In this document: positions 1 through 8,924 of the stretch, piece by piece
Position numbering within the stretch: position 1 is the stretch's first letter
Layout of the letters: each line of letters opens with the position of its first letter
NCBI GenBank assembly: GCA_001701105.1
Contig: DAAI01000035.1
Span: forward strand, 1 to 10,622
Source: Bacteroidales bacterium GP1
Lineage (GTDB): Bacteria > Bacteroidota > Bacteroidia > Bacteroidales > Muribaculaceae
DNA: 10,622 nucleotides
Direction: 5' to 3'
The notes under the pieces: model-generated
Seen by the model: the letters and a program-made list of their open reading frames with translations, nothing else
The model's database searches: none
What the model was told of the DNA's origin: nothing
Translations under genes and position numbers: made by a program

Positions 1-90
1 CCGTCTAATCTTAAATGAAAGAGCCGTGTATTCATATCTGTATTGAAATCGGGAGACTTGCTGATATTAGGGTGCAAGCGCATAATAAAA
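1..90. other. Left-edge intergenic stretch with no gene seen
   Basis: This stretch lies beyond the terminator of the oxidoreductase gene and runs to the window edge. A short plus-strand reading frame begins here, but it runs through the terminator hairpin and into the antisense of the oxidoreductase gene, resembles no protein family I know, and is treated as chance. No promoter, tRNA or repeat is visible. The A-rich bases at about 79-90 form the T-rich tail of the terminator when read on the minus strand. Confidence 0.5.
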
Positions 91-124
91 GGGGATGTGT
101 CCGCTTAGATCTGGACACATCCCC
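79..124 (-). terminator. Intrinsic terminator of the pyruvate:ferredoxin oxidoreductase gene
   Basis: A perfect 12-bp inverted repeat (ggggatgtgtcc at 91-102 and ggacacatcccc at 113-124) encloses a 10-base loop. Read on the minus strand, the G/C-rich stem is followed at once by TTTTATTATG, the U-rich tract of a Rho-independent terminator. It lies 27 bases past the stop codon at 152-154. The plus-strand side has no T-run, so it should act only on leftward transcription. Confidence 0.9.
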
Positions 125-151
125 TGAATATTTCATATCGTCGATATTTAC

Positions 152-3100
152 TTATGATTTTCTGAGTTCTTCCTCTTGGGGAGTAAGCTCCGGATCTTGC
201 CCCCAACTCATGGCCGCGAGTCGCTTGTAATTATTGTAACGCCATTGTGCGTTGGCCTTGGCGGCTGCGAACAATTCATCGGCATCCTTCGGGAATGTCT
301 TGTAGAGCGATGCGAAGCGTACTTCACCTTTAAGGAAGTCATCGAATTTGCTCCAGTCAGGTTCCTTGCTATCGAGCATGAATGGATTCTCACCTTTGGC
401 CTCATTATCGGGATTGAAGCGCCATAGATGCCAGTAACCACATTCCACTGCGAGACGTTCTTCTTCCTGACTCATGCCCATTCCTTTCTTGATACCGTGA
501 TTGATACATGGAGCGTAGGCAATTACCAGCGACGGGCCATCGTAGGCCTCTGCTTCACGGATGGCCTTCAATGTCTGAGCATTATCAGCACCCATAGCCA
601 CCTGAGCCACGTAGACATATCCATAAGTAGTGGCAATCATGCCAAGGTCTTTCTTGCGGATGCGCTTCCCGGCCGCGGCAAATTTGGCTATAGCGGCGAT
701 AGGTGTGGATTTCGATGACTGGCCACCCGTGTTGGAATAAACCTCGGTATCAAGTACGAGAATGTTCACATTTTTGCCGGAAGCGATTACATGGTCGAGA
801 CCGCCGAATCCAATGTCGTAGCTTGCACCATCGCCACCGATGATCCACTGGCTGCGCTTTGTGAGATAATGACTGAGGTTCAGGATGGTCCGGCAAGTCT
901 CACATCCTTTCTCTGCGCCGGGTCGGGCAGCCGCGATAAGGTCAAGACCTTTGAGATGCGATTCCCGGGCATCGTTGCGTGCGTCGAGCCAGGCAGTGGC
1001 TGCCGCTTTCAATTCCTCCGAAGCATCCGGACAATTCTTTATTTCATCAGCAAGGGCTATCACGCGATCACGCAGCTTCTCATATGCGATGTACATACCG
1101 AGGCCGTATTCGCAGAAGTCCTCGAAGAGAGAATTGGCCCATGCCGGTCCGTGTCCGTGTTCGTTTACGGTATACGGAGTGGAAGGTACGGAGCCGGAAT
1201 AGATTGATGAGCATCCGGTGGCGTTGGCTATCACCTGATTAGGGCCGAACAATTGAGTGAGCAGCTTCACATACGGAGTCTCACCGCATCCTGAACATGC
1301 ACCCGAGAACTCAAAGAGCGGCCGTGCGAATTGGCTGTTCTTTGCATTCAGTTTAATGTCTACGAGGTCGGCTTTACTCTTAACGTTCTTTACGAGCCAT
1401 TCCCAATTCTTATCCTGATCGAGCTGGGTCTCGAGGGGTTGCATTGTCAAGGCTTTCTGGCCTTTCTTTCCCGGACAAACGTCGGCGCAATTACCGCATC
1501 CGAGGCAATCCAGCACGTCTACCTGCTGCACGAAACGCATCCCTGTGAAGGTTTTGCCAATTGCAGGAATTGTCTGGTCTTCGTTAAGCGGAGATGCTGC
1601 AAGTTCTTCCGGTGTAAGCACGAAAGGACGAATTGCTGCGTGTGGGCAGACAAACGAACATTTGTTGCACTGAATGCAGTTGTCGCGGTTCCAGGCAGGT
1701 ACAAAAGCGGCTACTCCACGTTTCTCATAGGCGGCTGTGCCCTGTGGCCATGTGCCATCGCAATTCTCCTCAAATTTGCTTACCGGAAGAAGGTCGCCAT
1801 CCTGTGCGTTGATGGGGCGCACCACGGTCTCGATAAATTCGGGTGCTGGAGAAGCCTTCTTTTCATCATCCGGAAGATTAATCCATTCCTGTTTTACATC
1901 AAGCTTATGGTATTCTCCGCCGCGGTCGACGGCATCGTTGTTCATTTTTACGATGTTCTCGCCTTTCTTGCCGTAGCTCTTTACGATGAATTTTTTCATC
2001 TGTTCGATAGCAAGGTCAACGGGAATCACCTCCGTGATCCGGAAGAATGCGCTCTGAAGAATGGTGTTGGTACGGTTTCCGAGGCCGATTTCCTGAGCTA
2101 TCTTGGTAGCATTTATATAATATACGGTGATATTATTTTCTGCGAAATAGCGTTTTACCTTGTTCGGCAGATTGCGCTCAAGTTCATCACCTTCCCAGAT
2201 CGTATTGAGCAGGAATGTGCCGTTGGGCTGCAATCCGCGGGTCACATCGTACATGTGTAGATATGCCTGAACGTGGCAAGCTACGAAATTCGGGGTTGTA
2301 ACCAGATATGTCGACCGGATCGGGGTGTCACCGAAACGGAGATGGGAGCAAGTGAAGCCACCGGATTTCTTTGAGTCGTAGGCAAAATATGCCTGGCAGT
2401 ATTTATCTGTATTGTCACCGATAATCTTAACGGAATTTTTGTTGGCACCCACTGTGCCGTCGGCACCGAGACCAAAGAATTTGGCCTGGAACATATTCTC
2501 ATCCGCGATGTTGATTTCCGGAGTAACGGGGAGTGACTTGAAAGTGACATCGTCGACAATTCCAACCGTAAAACCGTTCATCGGCTCATCTTTCTTAAGA
2601 TTCTCGAATACTTCAAGCATCTGTGCCGGAGTAGTATCCTTAGAACTTAGACCATATCGGCCGCCGACGATCAATGGAGCATTCTCCTTTCCATAGTAAA
2701 TATCCTTTACGTCAAGGTACAGAGGCTCTCCGTTGGAACCGGGTTCCTTTGTACGATCGAGCACGGCTATTTTCTTTGCAGTCGCAGGCACAGCACTCAG
2801 GAAATGCTTTGCGGAGAACGGGCGATATAGATGAACGCTAACGAGACCTACTTTCTCACCTTTGGCGCGAAGATAATCCACCGTCTCCTGAAGACATTGG
2901 GTCACGCTGCCCATCGCTATCACGACGCGGTCGGCTTCAGGATCACCGTAGTAATCAAACAGGCCGTATTTACGTCCGGTGATGCGGTTCATCTCGTTCA
3001 CATATTCCTCGACTATTTCAGGAAGGGCATCATAATATTTATTGCTTGCCTCACGGTGTTGGAAGAATACATCGGGATTCTCTGCCATACCGCGTGCTAC

Positions 3101-3745
3101 TGGAGCATCCGGATTGAGGGCTCGTTTGCGGAACTCGGCCAGGGCTTCCCTGTCGATCAGCGGAGCAAGGTCGTCCTCGCATAATGCCTCTATCTTCTGG
3201 ATTTCATGGCTCGTACGGAATCCGTCGAAGAAGTTGATGAAAGGCACACGTCCTTTGATGGCGGAAAGATGGGAAACGGCGGAGAGATCCATAACTTCCT
3301 GCACGGAGCCGGAGCAGAACATGGCAAAGCCGGTCTGGCGTGCCGACATCACATCTTGGTGGTCGCCGAAGATGCTCAATGCATGGCTTGCGAGCGTACG
3401 GGCTGAGACATGAAACACACAAGGCAACAGTTCGCCGGCTATCTTGTACATATTCGGAATCATGAGGAGGAGTCCCTGTGACGCCGTATAGGTGGTGGTA
3501 AGGGCTCCGGCCTGCAACGAGCCGTGGACAGCACCGGCAGCTCCGCCTTCGCTCTGCATCTCCTGTACCTGCACTGTTTCGCCGAATATATTCTTACGGC
3601 CGGCGGCAGCCCAGTCGTCTACATACTCCGCCATCGTCGACGACGGGGTAATAGGATATATGGCCGCTACTTCGCTGAACATGTAGCTGATATGCGCGGC
3701 AGCCTGATTGCCATCGCACGTCAGGAATTTCTTTTCTTTGCTCAT
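152..3745 (-). CDS. nifJ: Pyruvate:ferredoxin (flavodoxin) oxidoreductase, single-chain homodimeric type
   Basis: This enzyme oxidatively decarboxylates pyruvate with CoA to acetyl-CoA and CO2, passing two electrons to ferredoxin or flavodoxin in the cytoplasm; it is a central step of anaerobic metabolism. At 1197 residues it has the usual full length with all fused domains in order. The N-terminal substrate domain carries YPITPSST (30-37) and an arginine near 116 that matches the family's pyruvate-binding arginine. Two ferredoxin-type 4Fe-4S motifs follow, CIQCNKCSFVCP (Cys690, 693, 696, 700) and CLGCGNCADVCPG (Cys747, 750, 753, 757). The proximal cluster is ligated by Cys817, Cys820, Cys845 and probably Cys1080. 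Thiamine diphosphate and magnesium binding shows as GGDG (Asp972) and NTGGQ (1005-1009). The start is the ATG just before the conserved N-terminus, behind a Bacteroidetes-style A-rich leader. It has its own promoter and terminator, so it is probably monocistronic. No key residue appears missing. Confidence 0.97.
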   Translation of the reverse strand: MSKEKKFLTCDGNQAAAHISYMFSEVAAIYPITPSSTMAEYVDDWAAAGRKNIFGETVQVQEMQSEGGAAGAVHGSLQAGALTTTYTASQGLLLMIPNMYKIAGELLPCVFHVSARTLASHALSIFGDHQDVMSARQTGFAMFCSGSVQEVMDLSAVSHLSAIKGRVPFINFFDGFRTSHEIQKIEALCEDDLAPLIDREALAEFRKRALNPDAPVARGMAENPDVFFQHREASNKYYDALPEIVEEYVNEMNRITGRKYGLFDYYGDPEADRVVIAMGSVTQCLQETVDYLRAKGEKVGLVSVHLYRPFSAKHFLSAVPATAKKIAVLDRTKEPGSNGEPLYLDVKDIYYGKENAPLIVGGRYGLSSKDTTPAQMLEVFENLKKDEPMNGFTVGIVDDVTFKSLPVTPEINIADENMFQAKFFGLGADGTVGANKNSVKIIGDNTDKYCQAYFAYDSKKSGGFTCSHLRFGDTPIRSTYLVTTPNFVACHVQAYLHMYDVTRGLQPNGTFLLNTIWEGDELERNLPNKVKRYFAENNITVYYINATKIAQEIGLGNRTNTILQSAFFRITEVIPVDLAIEQMKKFIVKSYGKKGENIVKMNNDAVDRGGEYHKLDVKQEWINLPDDEKKASPAPEFIETVVRPINAQDGDLLPVSKFEENCDGTWPQGTAAYEKRGVAAFVPAWNRDNCIQCNKCSFVCPHAAIRPFVLTPEELAASPLNEDQTIPAIGKTFTGMRFVQQVDVLDCLGCGNCADVCPGKKGQKALTMQPLETQLDQDKNWEWLVKNVKSKADLVDIKLNAKNSQFARPLFEFSGACSGCGETPYVKLLTQLFGPNQVIANATGCSSIYSGSVPSTPYTVNEHGHGPAWANSLFEDFCEYGLGMYIAYEKLRDRVIALADEIKNCPDASEELKAAATAWLDARNDARESHLKGLDLIAAARPGAEKGCETCRTILNLSHYLTKRSQWIIGGDGASYDIGFGGLDHVIASGKNVNILVLDTEVYSNTGGQSSKSTPIAAIAKFAAAGKRIRKKDLGMIATTYGYVYVAQVAMGADNAQTLKAIREAEAYDGPSLVIAYAPCINHGIKKGMGMSQEEERLAVECGYWHLWRFNPDNEAKGENPFMLDSKEPDWSKFDDFLKGEVRFASLYKTFPKDADELFAAAKANAQWRYNNYKRLAAMSWGQDPELTPQEEELRKS

Positions 3746-3840
3746 CGGTTATTGTTTTGGATATGTAACCTATTGTTAATAATTTTCTATCTGTTGGAGC
3801 GTGTTTGCCTTTATCGGGCATTGAGCTTTTTTTGATATTG

Positions 3841-3871
3841 CAAATTTAGTAAAAAAATATCGGGATTAAAA
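3841..3871 (-). promoter_or_regulatory. Bacteroidetes-type promoter of the pyruvate:ferredoxin oxidoreductase gene
   Basis: On the minus strand, bases 3848-3841 read TAAATTTG, an exact match to the Bacteroidetes -7 element TAnnTTTG. The matching -33 element is weak: only a T-rich TTTTA at about 3871-3867, some 18 bases upstream, with no clear TTG. Transcription would begin near 3835, giving a leader of about 90 bases before the ATG at 3745. I see no convincing riboswitch or attenuator fold in that leader. The rest of the 3746-3924 gap holds only AT-rich sequence. Confidence 0.65.
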
Positions 3872-3924
3872 TACTTGATATAAATAATTATCTGCAACCG
3901 GCCTTATATCTTTTCCAAACTCTT

Positions 3925-5262
3925 TTAATTCAAAACCGAAATGAGCCGTTTTTCCCCTTTGATGCGAGCGGACCGCCCTTTTGCAATAATAGTATCGATG
4001 TCGGCGCCCTTTATTGCCACAAGAGCGTAATGATCGTATACGTCAATATTGCCGACCTTATCGGGTGTCAGACCACACTCTTTTATCAGGAAGCCGAGGA
4101 TATCGCCCTTTGATAACTTTTCTTTTTTACCGGCAGCTATATAGAGAGTTTCTCCAAGATCCGTGTTTTCAGGATGTTTGTCAGAATCGAGCCAGCGAGT
4201 GTCGTCGAATTCGGTATAATCTTTTACCGTCTCGTCCGGCCCTATCAGCACGTAGATGTCACCCTGTTCGCTTACCCGGGCAGTGCGGCCATTACGATGG
4301 GTGTATGTTTCCGGAGTGAGGGCCTGATGATAGTGGATGATATTTTTAACCTCTTTAATGTCGAGTCCGCGTGCGGCAAGGTCGGTGGCTATGAGTATGG
4401 GGCGCGTGCCATTGTTGAATCTGGCCACTGCGCTTTCACGGTCACGCTGATCGAGCGCCCCATGATAGAGAACAGCGGGGATACCCCTCTTTTTAAGATA
4501 GTCTGCCACGCGCTCCGCACTTTCCCGGTGGTTCACAAAAACAATGGCGCGTTCATGGGCACCCGCATCGGCTGCAAGATTATCGAGCAGGATGCGCAGA
4601 GAGTCGAGTTTGTCGTTGGCATCGGTGTCGATTCTATGGACGCGGAGACGTCGGCGAAGTGATTTGTTTTCTGTTAGGAAGTCGATAATGAGAGGGTGAT
4701 TAAGATTAAGAAATTCAGGCAAGTTATCAGCAGGCGTGGCCGATGTAAGAATTTTATGGCTAACATTCTTCAGGCGATTAATAATTTTTTTCATCTCTGC
4801 CTCAAATCCTAATTCCAGAGATTTGTCAAATTCATCCAGAACCAGAATTCGGGTCGGCAATACATCAATTGTACGCCGCTGGATATGATCTAATAGCCTT
4901 CCGGGAGTGGCAACAATTACATCTGTGCCGGCTTTGAGCGAATTTTCTTCATCATCAAATTTATGGCCTCCGTAAAGAGGCGTAGTCTTAAGACCGGTTC
5001 CTAATTTAGTCATTACTCCGGCTATCTGGATTACCAGTTCACGCGATGGGGCTATGACAATAGCTTGCACTCGCCCTGTGGAAGGGCGAAGCATCTTCAA
5101 CATCGGGAGGATAAATGCCAGAGTCTTGCCCGAGCCAGTAGGCGACAATAGGATCAAATCGCGGTTCTCGCCTGCCGCGGCCATCATTTTTTTCTGCATT
5201 TCGTTAAGCTCGGAAATGCCTAACTTTTCCTTCACTGCGGGTAAAAATTCCTTCTCTCTCAT
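3925..5262 (-). CDS. DbpA-like DEAD-box ATP-dependent RNA helicase
   Basis: This is a two-domain RNA helicase of 445 residues with a C-terminal RNA-binding domain. Motifs appear in order: a degenerate Q motif (Gln23 in LNEMQ), motif I SPTGSGKT (40-47), Ia APSREL (71-76), Ib TPGR (119-122), motif II written DEFD instead of DEAD (143-146), SAT (174-176), then VFVNHRESAE, ATDLAARGLD and HRNGRTAR in the second RecA-like domain. Residues from about 382 to 445 (KGDILGFLIKECGL, then VGNIDVYDHYALVAI and IKGEK) resemble the DbpA RNA-binding domain, which in Escherichia coli targets the enzyme to 23S rRNA hairpin 92 during large-subunit assembly. A role in ribosome maturation here is inference. The ATG follows the recG stop codon by 6 bases, so translation is probably coupled. 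The closest alternative is another DEAD-box paralogue such as RhlE or CsdA, but the short basic tails typical of those are absent. Confidence 0.9.
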   Translation of the reverse strand: MREKEFLPAVKEKLGISELNEMQKKMMAAAGENRDLILLSPTGSGKTLAFILPMLKMLRPSTGRVQAIVIAPSRELVIQIAGVMTKLGTGLKTTPLYGGHKFDDEENSLKAGTDVIVATPGRLLDHIQRRTIDVLPTRILVLDEFDKSLELGFEAEMKKIINRLKNVSHKILTSATPADNLPEFLNLNHPLIIDFLTENKSLRRRLRVHRIDTDANDKLDSLRILLDNLAADAGAHERAIVFVNHRESAERVADYLKKRGIPAVLYHGALDQRDRESAVARFNNGTRPILIATDLAARGLDIKEVKNIIHYHQALTPETYTHRNGRTARVSEQGDIYVLIGPDETVKDYTEFDDTRWLDSDKHPENTDLGETLYIAAGKKEKLSKGDILGFLIKECGLTPDKVGNIDVYDHYALVAIKGADIDTIIAKGRSARIKGEKRLISVLN

Positions 5263-5268
5263 GGTATA

Positions 5269-7413
5269 TTAAGAAATTAGCGACCAATCATAATCGCGTT
5301 CAATCCTATAACGCAATTCATGGCGTAGAATATTGATGGAATCCCGGCTGATTAACATTTTTTGATTCTGCAATGATGCATCGTTGCCAGAGCCTCCTGT
5401 CAATTCTGGATGCGCGTTAAGAATCTTATCGGCAGTCTCGCGTGCAATGGATAAGATCTGACCGTCGGTAGCAAGATTGGCCACTTGCAGCCGGAATGCG
5501 AGGCCACTTTGCTGGGTGCCCTCGATATCTCCGGGTCCCCGCATCTTCATATCGGCTTCGGATACAAGAAATCCATCTGTTGTGGCCGTCATCACTTCCA
5601 GACGCTTGCGGGTGTCGCTCCCGATATTGCGTTTCGACATCATAATGCAGTAGCTATGATCTGCACCGCGCCCCACGCGCCCTCTCAGCTGATGAAGCTG
5701 CGACAGTCCGAAACGCTCCGCATTCTCAATAAGCATCACGGATGCATTGGGAACGTTCACACCCACTTCAATCACGGTAGTCGCAACAAGGATATTTGTT
5801 TCTCCCGAAACGAAGCGTTCCATCTGCTTCTCCTTAACTTCTGCTTTCATCTGGCCATGCACACATCCGACTTTCCAATTTTTGAAGATTTCGCATAAAC
5901 GGTTCCAACCTTCTTCCACGCTCTTAAGTTCCAACTTGGGGTTCTCCTTTACAAGCGGATAGACCACATAGACCTGACGGCCGGCGCGAAGCTGCGTCTC
6001 CAGAAGTCGATAGACCTCCATTCTGTTGTCCTCGTACCTTAATCGTGTATCAATAGGCTTGCGTCCCGGAGGCAATTCATCTATTACGGAGATATCAAGG
6101 TCGCCATAAAGGGTCATGGCCAGAGTGCGGGGTATGGGTGTGGCTGTCATCACAAGCACATGAGGTGCTGTGGTACTTTTCCCCCACATTTTTGCTCTCT
6201 GGGCTACTCCGAAACGATGTTGTTCGTCAATAACGGCTATCCCCAGATTTTTGAATTTAACCGTATCTTCTATCAAGGCATGAGTTCCGACAAGAATATT
6301 TATCTCTCCTGCTTCCAGAGCCTCATGTAGTTCGCGACGCGTTTTGGCTCGGGTGCTGCCTGTGAGCAATTCCACCCGGATTCCGATGGACTCGCACCAT
6401 CCTTTAAGCGTTTCGTAATGTTGATTGGCGAGAATTTCTGTAGGAGCCATCAAAGCCCCTTGGAATCCATTATCGATGGCCATCAGCAGAGTCATAAAAG
6501 CCACCATTGTCTTGCCCGACCCGACATCCCCCTGTAGGAGACGGTTCATCTGACGGCCGGTGCGCATATCATCGCGTATCTCGTGCAACACTCGTTTTTG
6601 TGCTCCAGTCAGTTCAAAAGGGAGGCACCGGCTGTAAAAATCATTGAAGTTGCGTCCGATTTTAGGAAACGGGTAGCCTGCTATGCGCCTGCTACGTTCG
6701 CGGCTGAAACGTAGGATGTGGAGTTGCAGATAGAACAGCTCCTCGAATTTCATTCTTTCCCGGGCTTTACGCAGGAGGTCGGATGAAGTGGGGAAATGTA
6801 ACTGGATGAGAGCTTCCTTCAAGGGCATCAGCCGGCACTCGGTTACAACTTCCGGGGGGAGCGTCTCGCCTATGTTGGCGAATCCCGGATTGTCGAACAA
6901 GGCTCGCGCATAGGTGCTCAATGTTTTAGCCGTATATCCTTTACGCCGGGCCTTCTCCGATAAGGAATATATTCCTGTGAATCCTGATGGGGGTTTTGAT
7001 GGCTCATATTCACTCACTTCAGGATGAATCATGCTCCAGACGCCCTTATAATCTGAAGGCTTGCCGAATAAAATGTATTCCTTGCCGACCTTATATAACG
7101 ACTTTAGCGTCTTAATCTTGGAGAACCATACCACTTCCATCATACGCGCTCCGTCGGAAAAAATTCCAATGAGGCGCTGCCTCGCACCTTCCCCTTCAAT
7201 GTCGAATCGCAAGAAGCGTCCATGCATCTGTATTATTGGCATTTCTCCACGAAATTCTTCTATCTTGTAGAAACGGCTGCGATCGACATACCGGAAAGGG
7301 AAGGTATAGGCCAGGTCACGGAACGTATATATACCGAACTCATCGGATAGTCCCTTCGCGCGCTTCTCGCCAACTCCTTTTAGGAATTTGATGTCGGTAT
7401 CAAGAAATGCCAT
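5269..7413 (-). CDS. recG: ATP-dependent DNA helicase RecG
   Basis: RecG is a monomeric superfamily 2 translocase that binds branched DNA, regresses stalled replication forks and helps process Holliday junctions and R-loops. The 714-residue length fits the family (usually about 680-710). The N-terminal half, with FLKGVGEKRAKGL near the start and an OB-like wedge region at about 60-170, is the fork-binding part. The helicase motifs are clear: QGDVGSGKT with Lys301, DEQH (396-399), TATPIPRT (423-430) and QLRGRVGR (575-582). The DEQH box and the TATPIPRTLAMT sequence separate it from the related Mfd and PriA. The C-terminal region after 600 retains the MRGPGDIEGTQQSG stretch typical of RecG. The start ATG lies 14 bases after the ispD stop, and the next gene begins 6 bases beyond its own stop, placing it within the operon. 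Confidence 0.97.
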   Translation of the reverse strand: MAFLDTDIKFLKGVGEKRAKGLSDEFGIYTFRDLAYTFPFRYVDRSRFYKIEEFRGEMPIIQMHGRFLRFDIEGEGARQRLIGIFSDGARMMEVVWFSKIKTLKSLYKVGKEYILFGKPSDYKGVWSMIHPEVSEYEPSKPPSGFTGIYSLSEKARRKGYTAKTLSTYARALFDNPGFANIGETLPPEVVTECRLMPLKEALIQLHFPTSSDLLRKARERMKFEELFYLQLHILRFSRERSRRIAGYPFPKIGRNFNDFYSRCLPFELTGAQKRVLHEIRDDMRTGRQMNRLLQGDVGSGKTMVAFMTLLMAIDNGFQGALMAPTEILANQHYETLKGWCESIGIRVELLTGSTRAKTRRELHEALEAGEINILVGTHALIEDTVKFKNLGIAVIDEQHRFGVAQRAKMWGKSTTAPHVLVMTATPIPRTLAMTLYGDLDISVIDELPPGRKPIDTRLRYEDNRMEVYRLLETQLRAGRQVYVVYPLVKENPKLELKSVEEGWNRLCEIFKNWKVGCVHGQMKAEVKEKQMERFVSGETNILVATTVIEVGVNVPNASVMLIENAERFGLSQLHQLRGRVGRGADHSYCIMMSKRNIGSDTRKRLEVMTATTDGFLVSEADMKMRGPGDIEGTQQSGLAFRLQVANLATDGQILSIARETADKILNAHPELTGGSGNDASLQNQKMLISRDSINILRHELRYRIERDYDWSLIS

Positions 7414-7427
7414 TATTCACTTGTTGT

Positions 7428-8129
7428 TTACTTTCCGGCCATCCGATGCCTCAGCAGGGCATCGGCAATTATGAAGTCGACTGGATTAGTTACCTTTATA
7501 TTCGCAGGATCGCCATTCACAATCCTTACCTGATGGCCGCATTCCTGCACCATGGATGCATCGTCAGTAAAGCTGCCGGAATTGGCGAAACGCTCATGAG
7601 CTTCCTTGAGCCAATCTGACCGGAAAGTCTGAGGGGTCTGAACTGTAAGAATGTCGGATCTGTCGATTGGAATGGTGAAATCCGGCTTCTCAATCTTTCG
7701 CAATGAATTGGATTCTTTGCAACATGGGATGGCTGCTCCGGAGAATTCGGCTGCTTCCCACAATTCGGCAATCAATTCCTCGCTTACGATAGGGCGCGCG
7801 GCATCATGGACGGCTACAAAATCTTCCGGCGTGGAAGGAATCTGCATTAGCCCGTTACGCACGGAGGCCATGCGGTTGATACCGCCGCAAACCAAGCGTA
7901 CGGGAATGGCCCGGTCGGCATTATTCATTTCAGCCCTGATGATATCCCAGTAGTCAAAGAATCCGGGATGCATCACGATTGCAATCTCTGCATCCGGATC
8001 CTGATGATGAAATGCTCTGACCGACCACCATAACATAGGAATGCCCAACAGTTGCTGGAACTGTTTGGGCATATCACCGCCGGCGCGAGTGCCATCGCCG
8101 CCGGCCAATATCAATACATGGCGCTTCAT
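7428..8129 (-). CDS. ispD: 2-C-methyl-D-erythritol 4-phosphate cytidylyltransferase (IspD)
   Basis: IspD joins CTP and 2-C-methyl-D-erythritol 4-phosphate to give CDP-methylerythritol and pyrophosphate, the third step of the non-mevalonate isoprenoid pathway. The protein is 233 residues, the usual size. Visible motifs are the nucleotide-binding AGGDGTRAGGDMPKQF (9-24), with Arg15 and Lys22 as the expected catalytic pair, GGxxRxxSVxNGL (82-94), VHDAARP (107-113), Arg157 at the position of the substrate-binding arginine of the Escherichia coli enzyme, QTPQTF (164-169), DDA (189-191) and NIKVT (210-214). A TarI-type ribitol-5-phosphate cytidylyltransferase is the main alternative, since it shares this fold. 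No teichoic-acid genes are nearby, and the operon setting favours isoprenoid synthesis. Its ATG overlaps the fabG stop codon by one base (TAATG), a strong sign of translational coupling. Confidence 0.9.
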   Translation of the reverse strand: MKRHVLILAGGDGTRAGGDMPKQFQQLLGIPMLWWSVRAFHHQDPDAEIAIVMHPGFFDYWDIIRAEMNNADRAIPVRLVCGGINRMASVRNGLMQIPSTPEDFVAVHDAARPIVSEELIAELWEAAEFSGAAIPCCKESNSLRKIEKPDFTIPIDRSDILTVQTPQTFRSDWLKEAHERFANSGSFTDDASMVQECGHQVRIVNGDPANIKVTNPVDFIIADALLRHRMAGK

Positions 8130-8875
8130 TACATATTCATTCCGCCATCCACCTGAATCACTTGACCGGTGACATATCCCGACATATCTGAAGCCAGGAA
8201 TGTGGCGACGTTGGCAATGTCTTCAGTCGTACCGCCACGGCGCAAAGGAATCTTGGCACACCATTCAGCGCGAGTCTCTTCGGGAAGGGCTGCCGTCATG
8301 GCTGTCTCGATAAATCCGGGTGCAATGGCATTGGCGCGGATACCGCGTGATCCGACTTCCTGAGCTATGCTCTTGGCAAGGGCGATGAGTCCGGCTTTCG
8401 ATGCGGCGTAATTAGCCTGTCCGGCATTTCCGTGAACGCCGACTACGGATGCCATATTGATGATAGAACCGCTGCGCTGACGCAACATGATGGGAAGCAC
8501 GGCATGAATGTAGTTGAAGGCCGATTTAAGATTGACCGCGATCACGGCATCCCACTGCTGCTCTGTCATGCGGAGCATGAGGCCATCTTTCGTGATTCCG
8601 GCGTTGTTCACCAGAATGTCGATACGTCCGAAATCTTTCTTAATCTCGGCTACGGTGGCCTCTGTTGCGGTGAAGTCGGCTGCATTTGAGGCATATCCCT
8701 TGCATTTCACCCCATAGGATGCGATCTCTTCCTCGGTTTTCTTGCCATTTTCATCGATCACAAGGTCGGTGAATGCGATGTTACACCCCTCGGATGCGAA
8801 TTTTAGGGCTATTTCCTTGCCGATGCCACGGGCTGCTCCGGTGACAATGGCTGTCTTTCCTTCAAGTAATTTCAT
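8129..8875 (-). CDS. fabG: 3-oxoacyl-[acyl-carrier-protein] reductase (FabG)
   Basis: FabG uses NADPH to reduce 3-oxoacyl-ACP to 3-hydroxyacyl-ACP, the first reduction in each round of type II fatty acid elongation. It is a classical short-chain dehydrogenase of 248 residues, matching the family length. It shows TGAARGIG (12-19) for cofactor binding, NNAG (90-93), and the catalytic tetrad Asn115, Ser143, Tyr156 and Lys160. The C-terminal VTGQVIQVDGGMNM is typical of FabG. I place the start at the ATG before KLLEGKTAIVTG. The frame stays open for 20 more codons to a TTG at 8935 inside the tetR end, but that extension (NGKRGNGNDIGKT...) has no counterpart in FabG. Other short-chain dehydrogenases share the fold, but sequence, length and lipid context support FabG. 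The gap to the upstream regulator is 49 bases with no clear promoter, so co-transcription is likely. Confidence 0.95.
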   Translation of the reverse strand: MKLLEGKTAIVTGAARGIGKEIALKFASEGCNIAFTDLVIDENGKKTEEEIASYGVKCKGYASNAADFTATEATVAEIKKDFGRIDILVNNAGITKDGLMLRMTEQQWDAVIAVNLKSAFNYIHAVLPIMLRQRSGSIINMASVVGVHGNAGQANYAASKAGLIALAKSIAQEVGSRGIRANAIAPGFIETAMTAALPEETRAEWCAKIPLRRGGTTEDIANVATFLASDMSGYVTGQVIQVDGGMNM

Positions 8876-8924
8876 ATTCGTGAATGTTATTATTGTTTTT
8901 CCAATATCGTTCCCATTCCCCCGC

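Noticed and set aside
1331..2260. Plus-strand open frame of 309 codons
   Set aside because: It lies wholly antisense to the oxidoreductase gene, which has full family motifs, and its translation has no recognisable domain; it is a frame shadow of a long G/C-biased gene.
3877..3910. Inverted repeat gatataa/ttatatc after the helicase gene, considered as a terminator
   Set aside because: The arms are 7 bp, all A/T except one pair, and 20 bases apart, with no U-tract directly after; too weak to call a terminator.
7428..8129. IspD read instead as TarI (ribitol-5-phosphate cytidylyltransferase)
   Set aside because: The fold is shared, but no wall teichoic acid genes are nearby and the motif set including Arg157 fits IspD.
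8876..8885. Small palindrome attc-gt-gaat just upstream of the fabG start, considered as an operator
   Set aside because: Only 4-bp arms; expected often by chance and no partner site is seen nearby.
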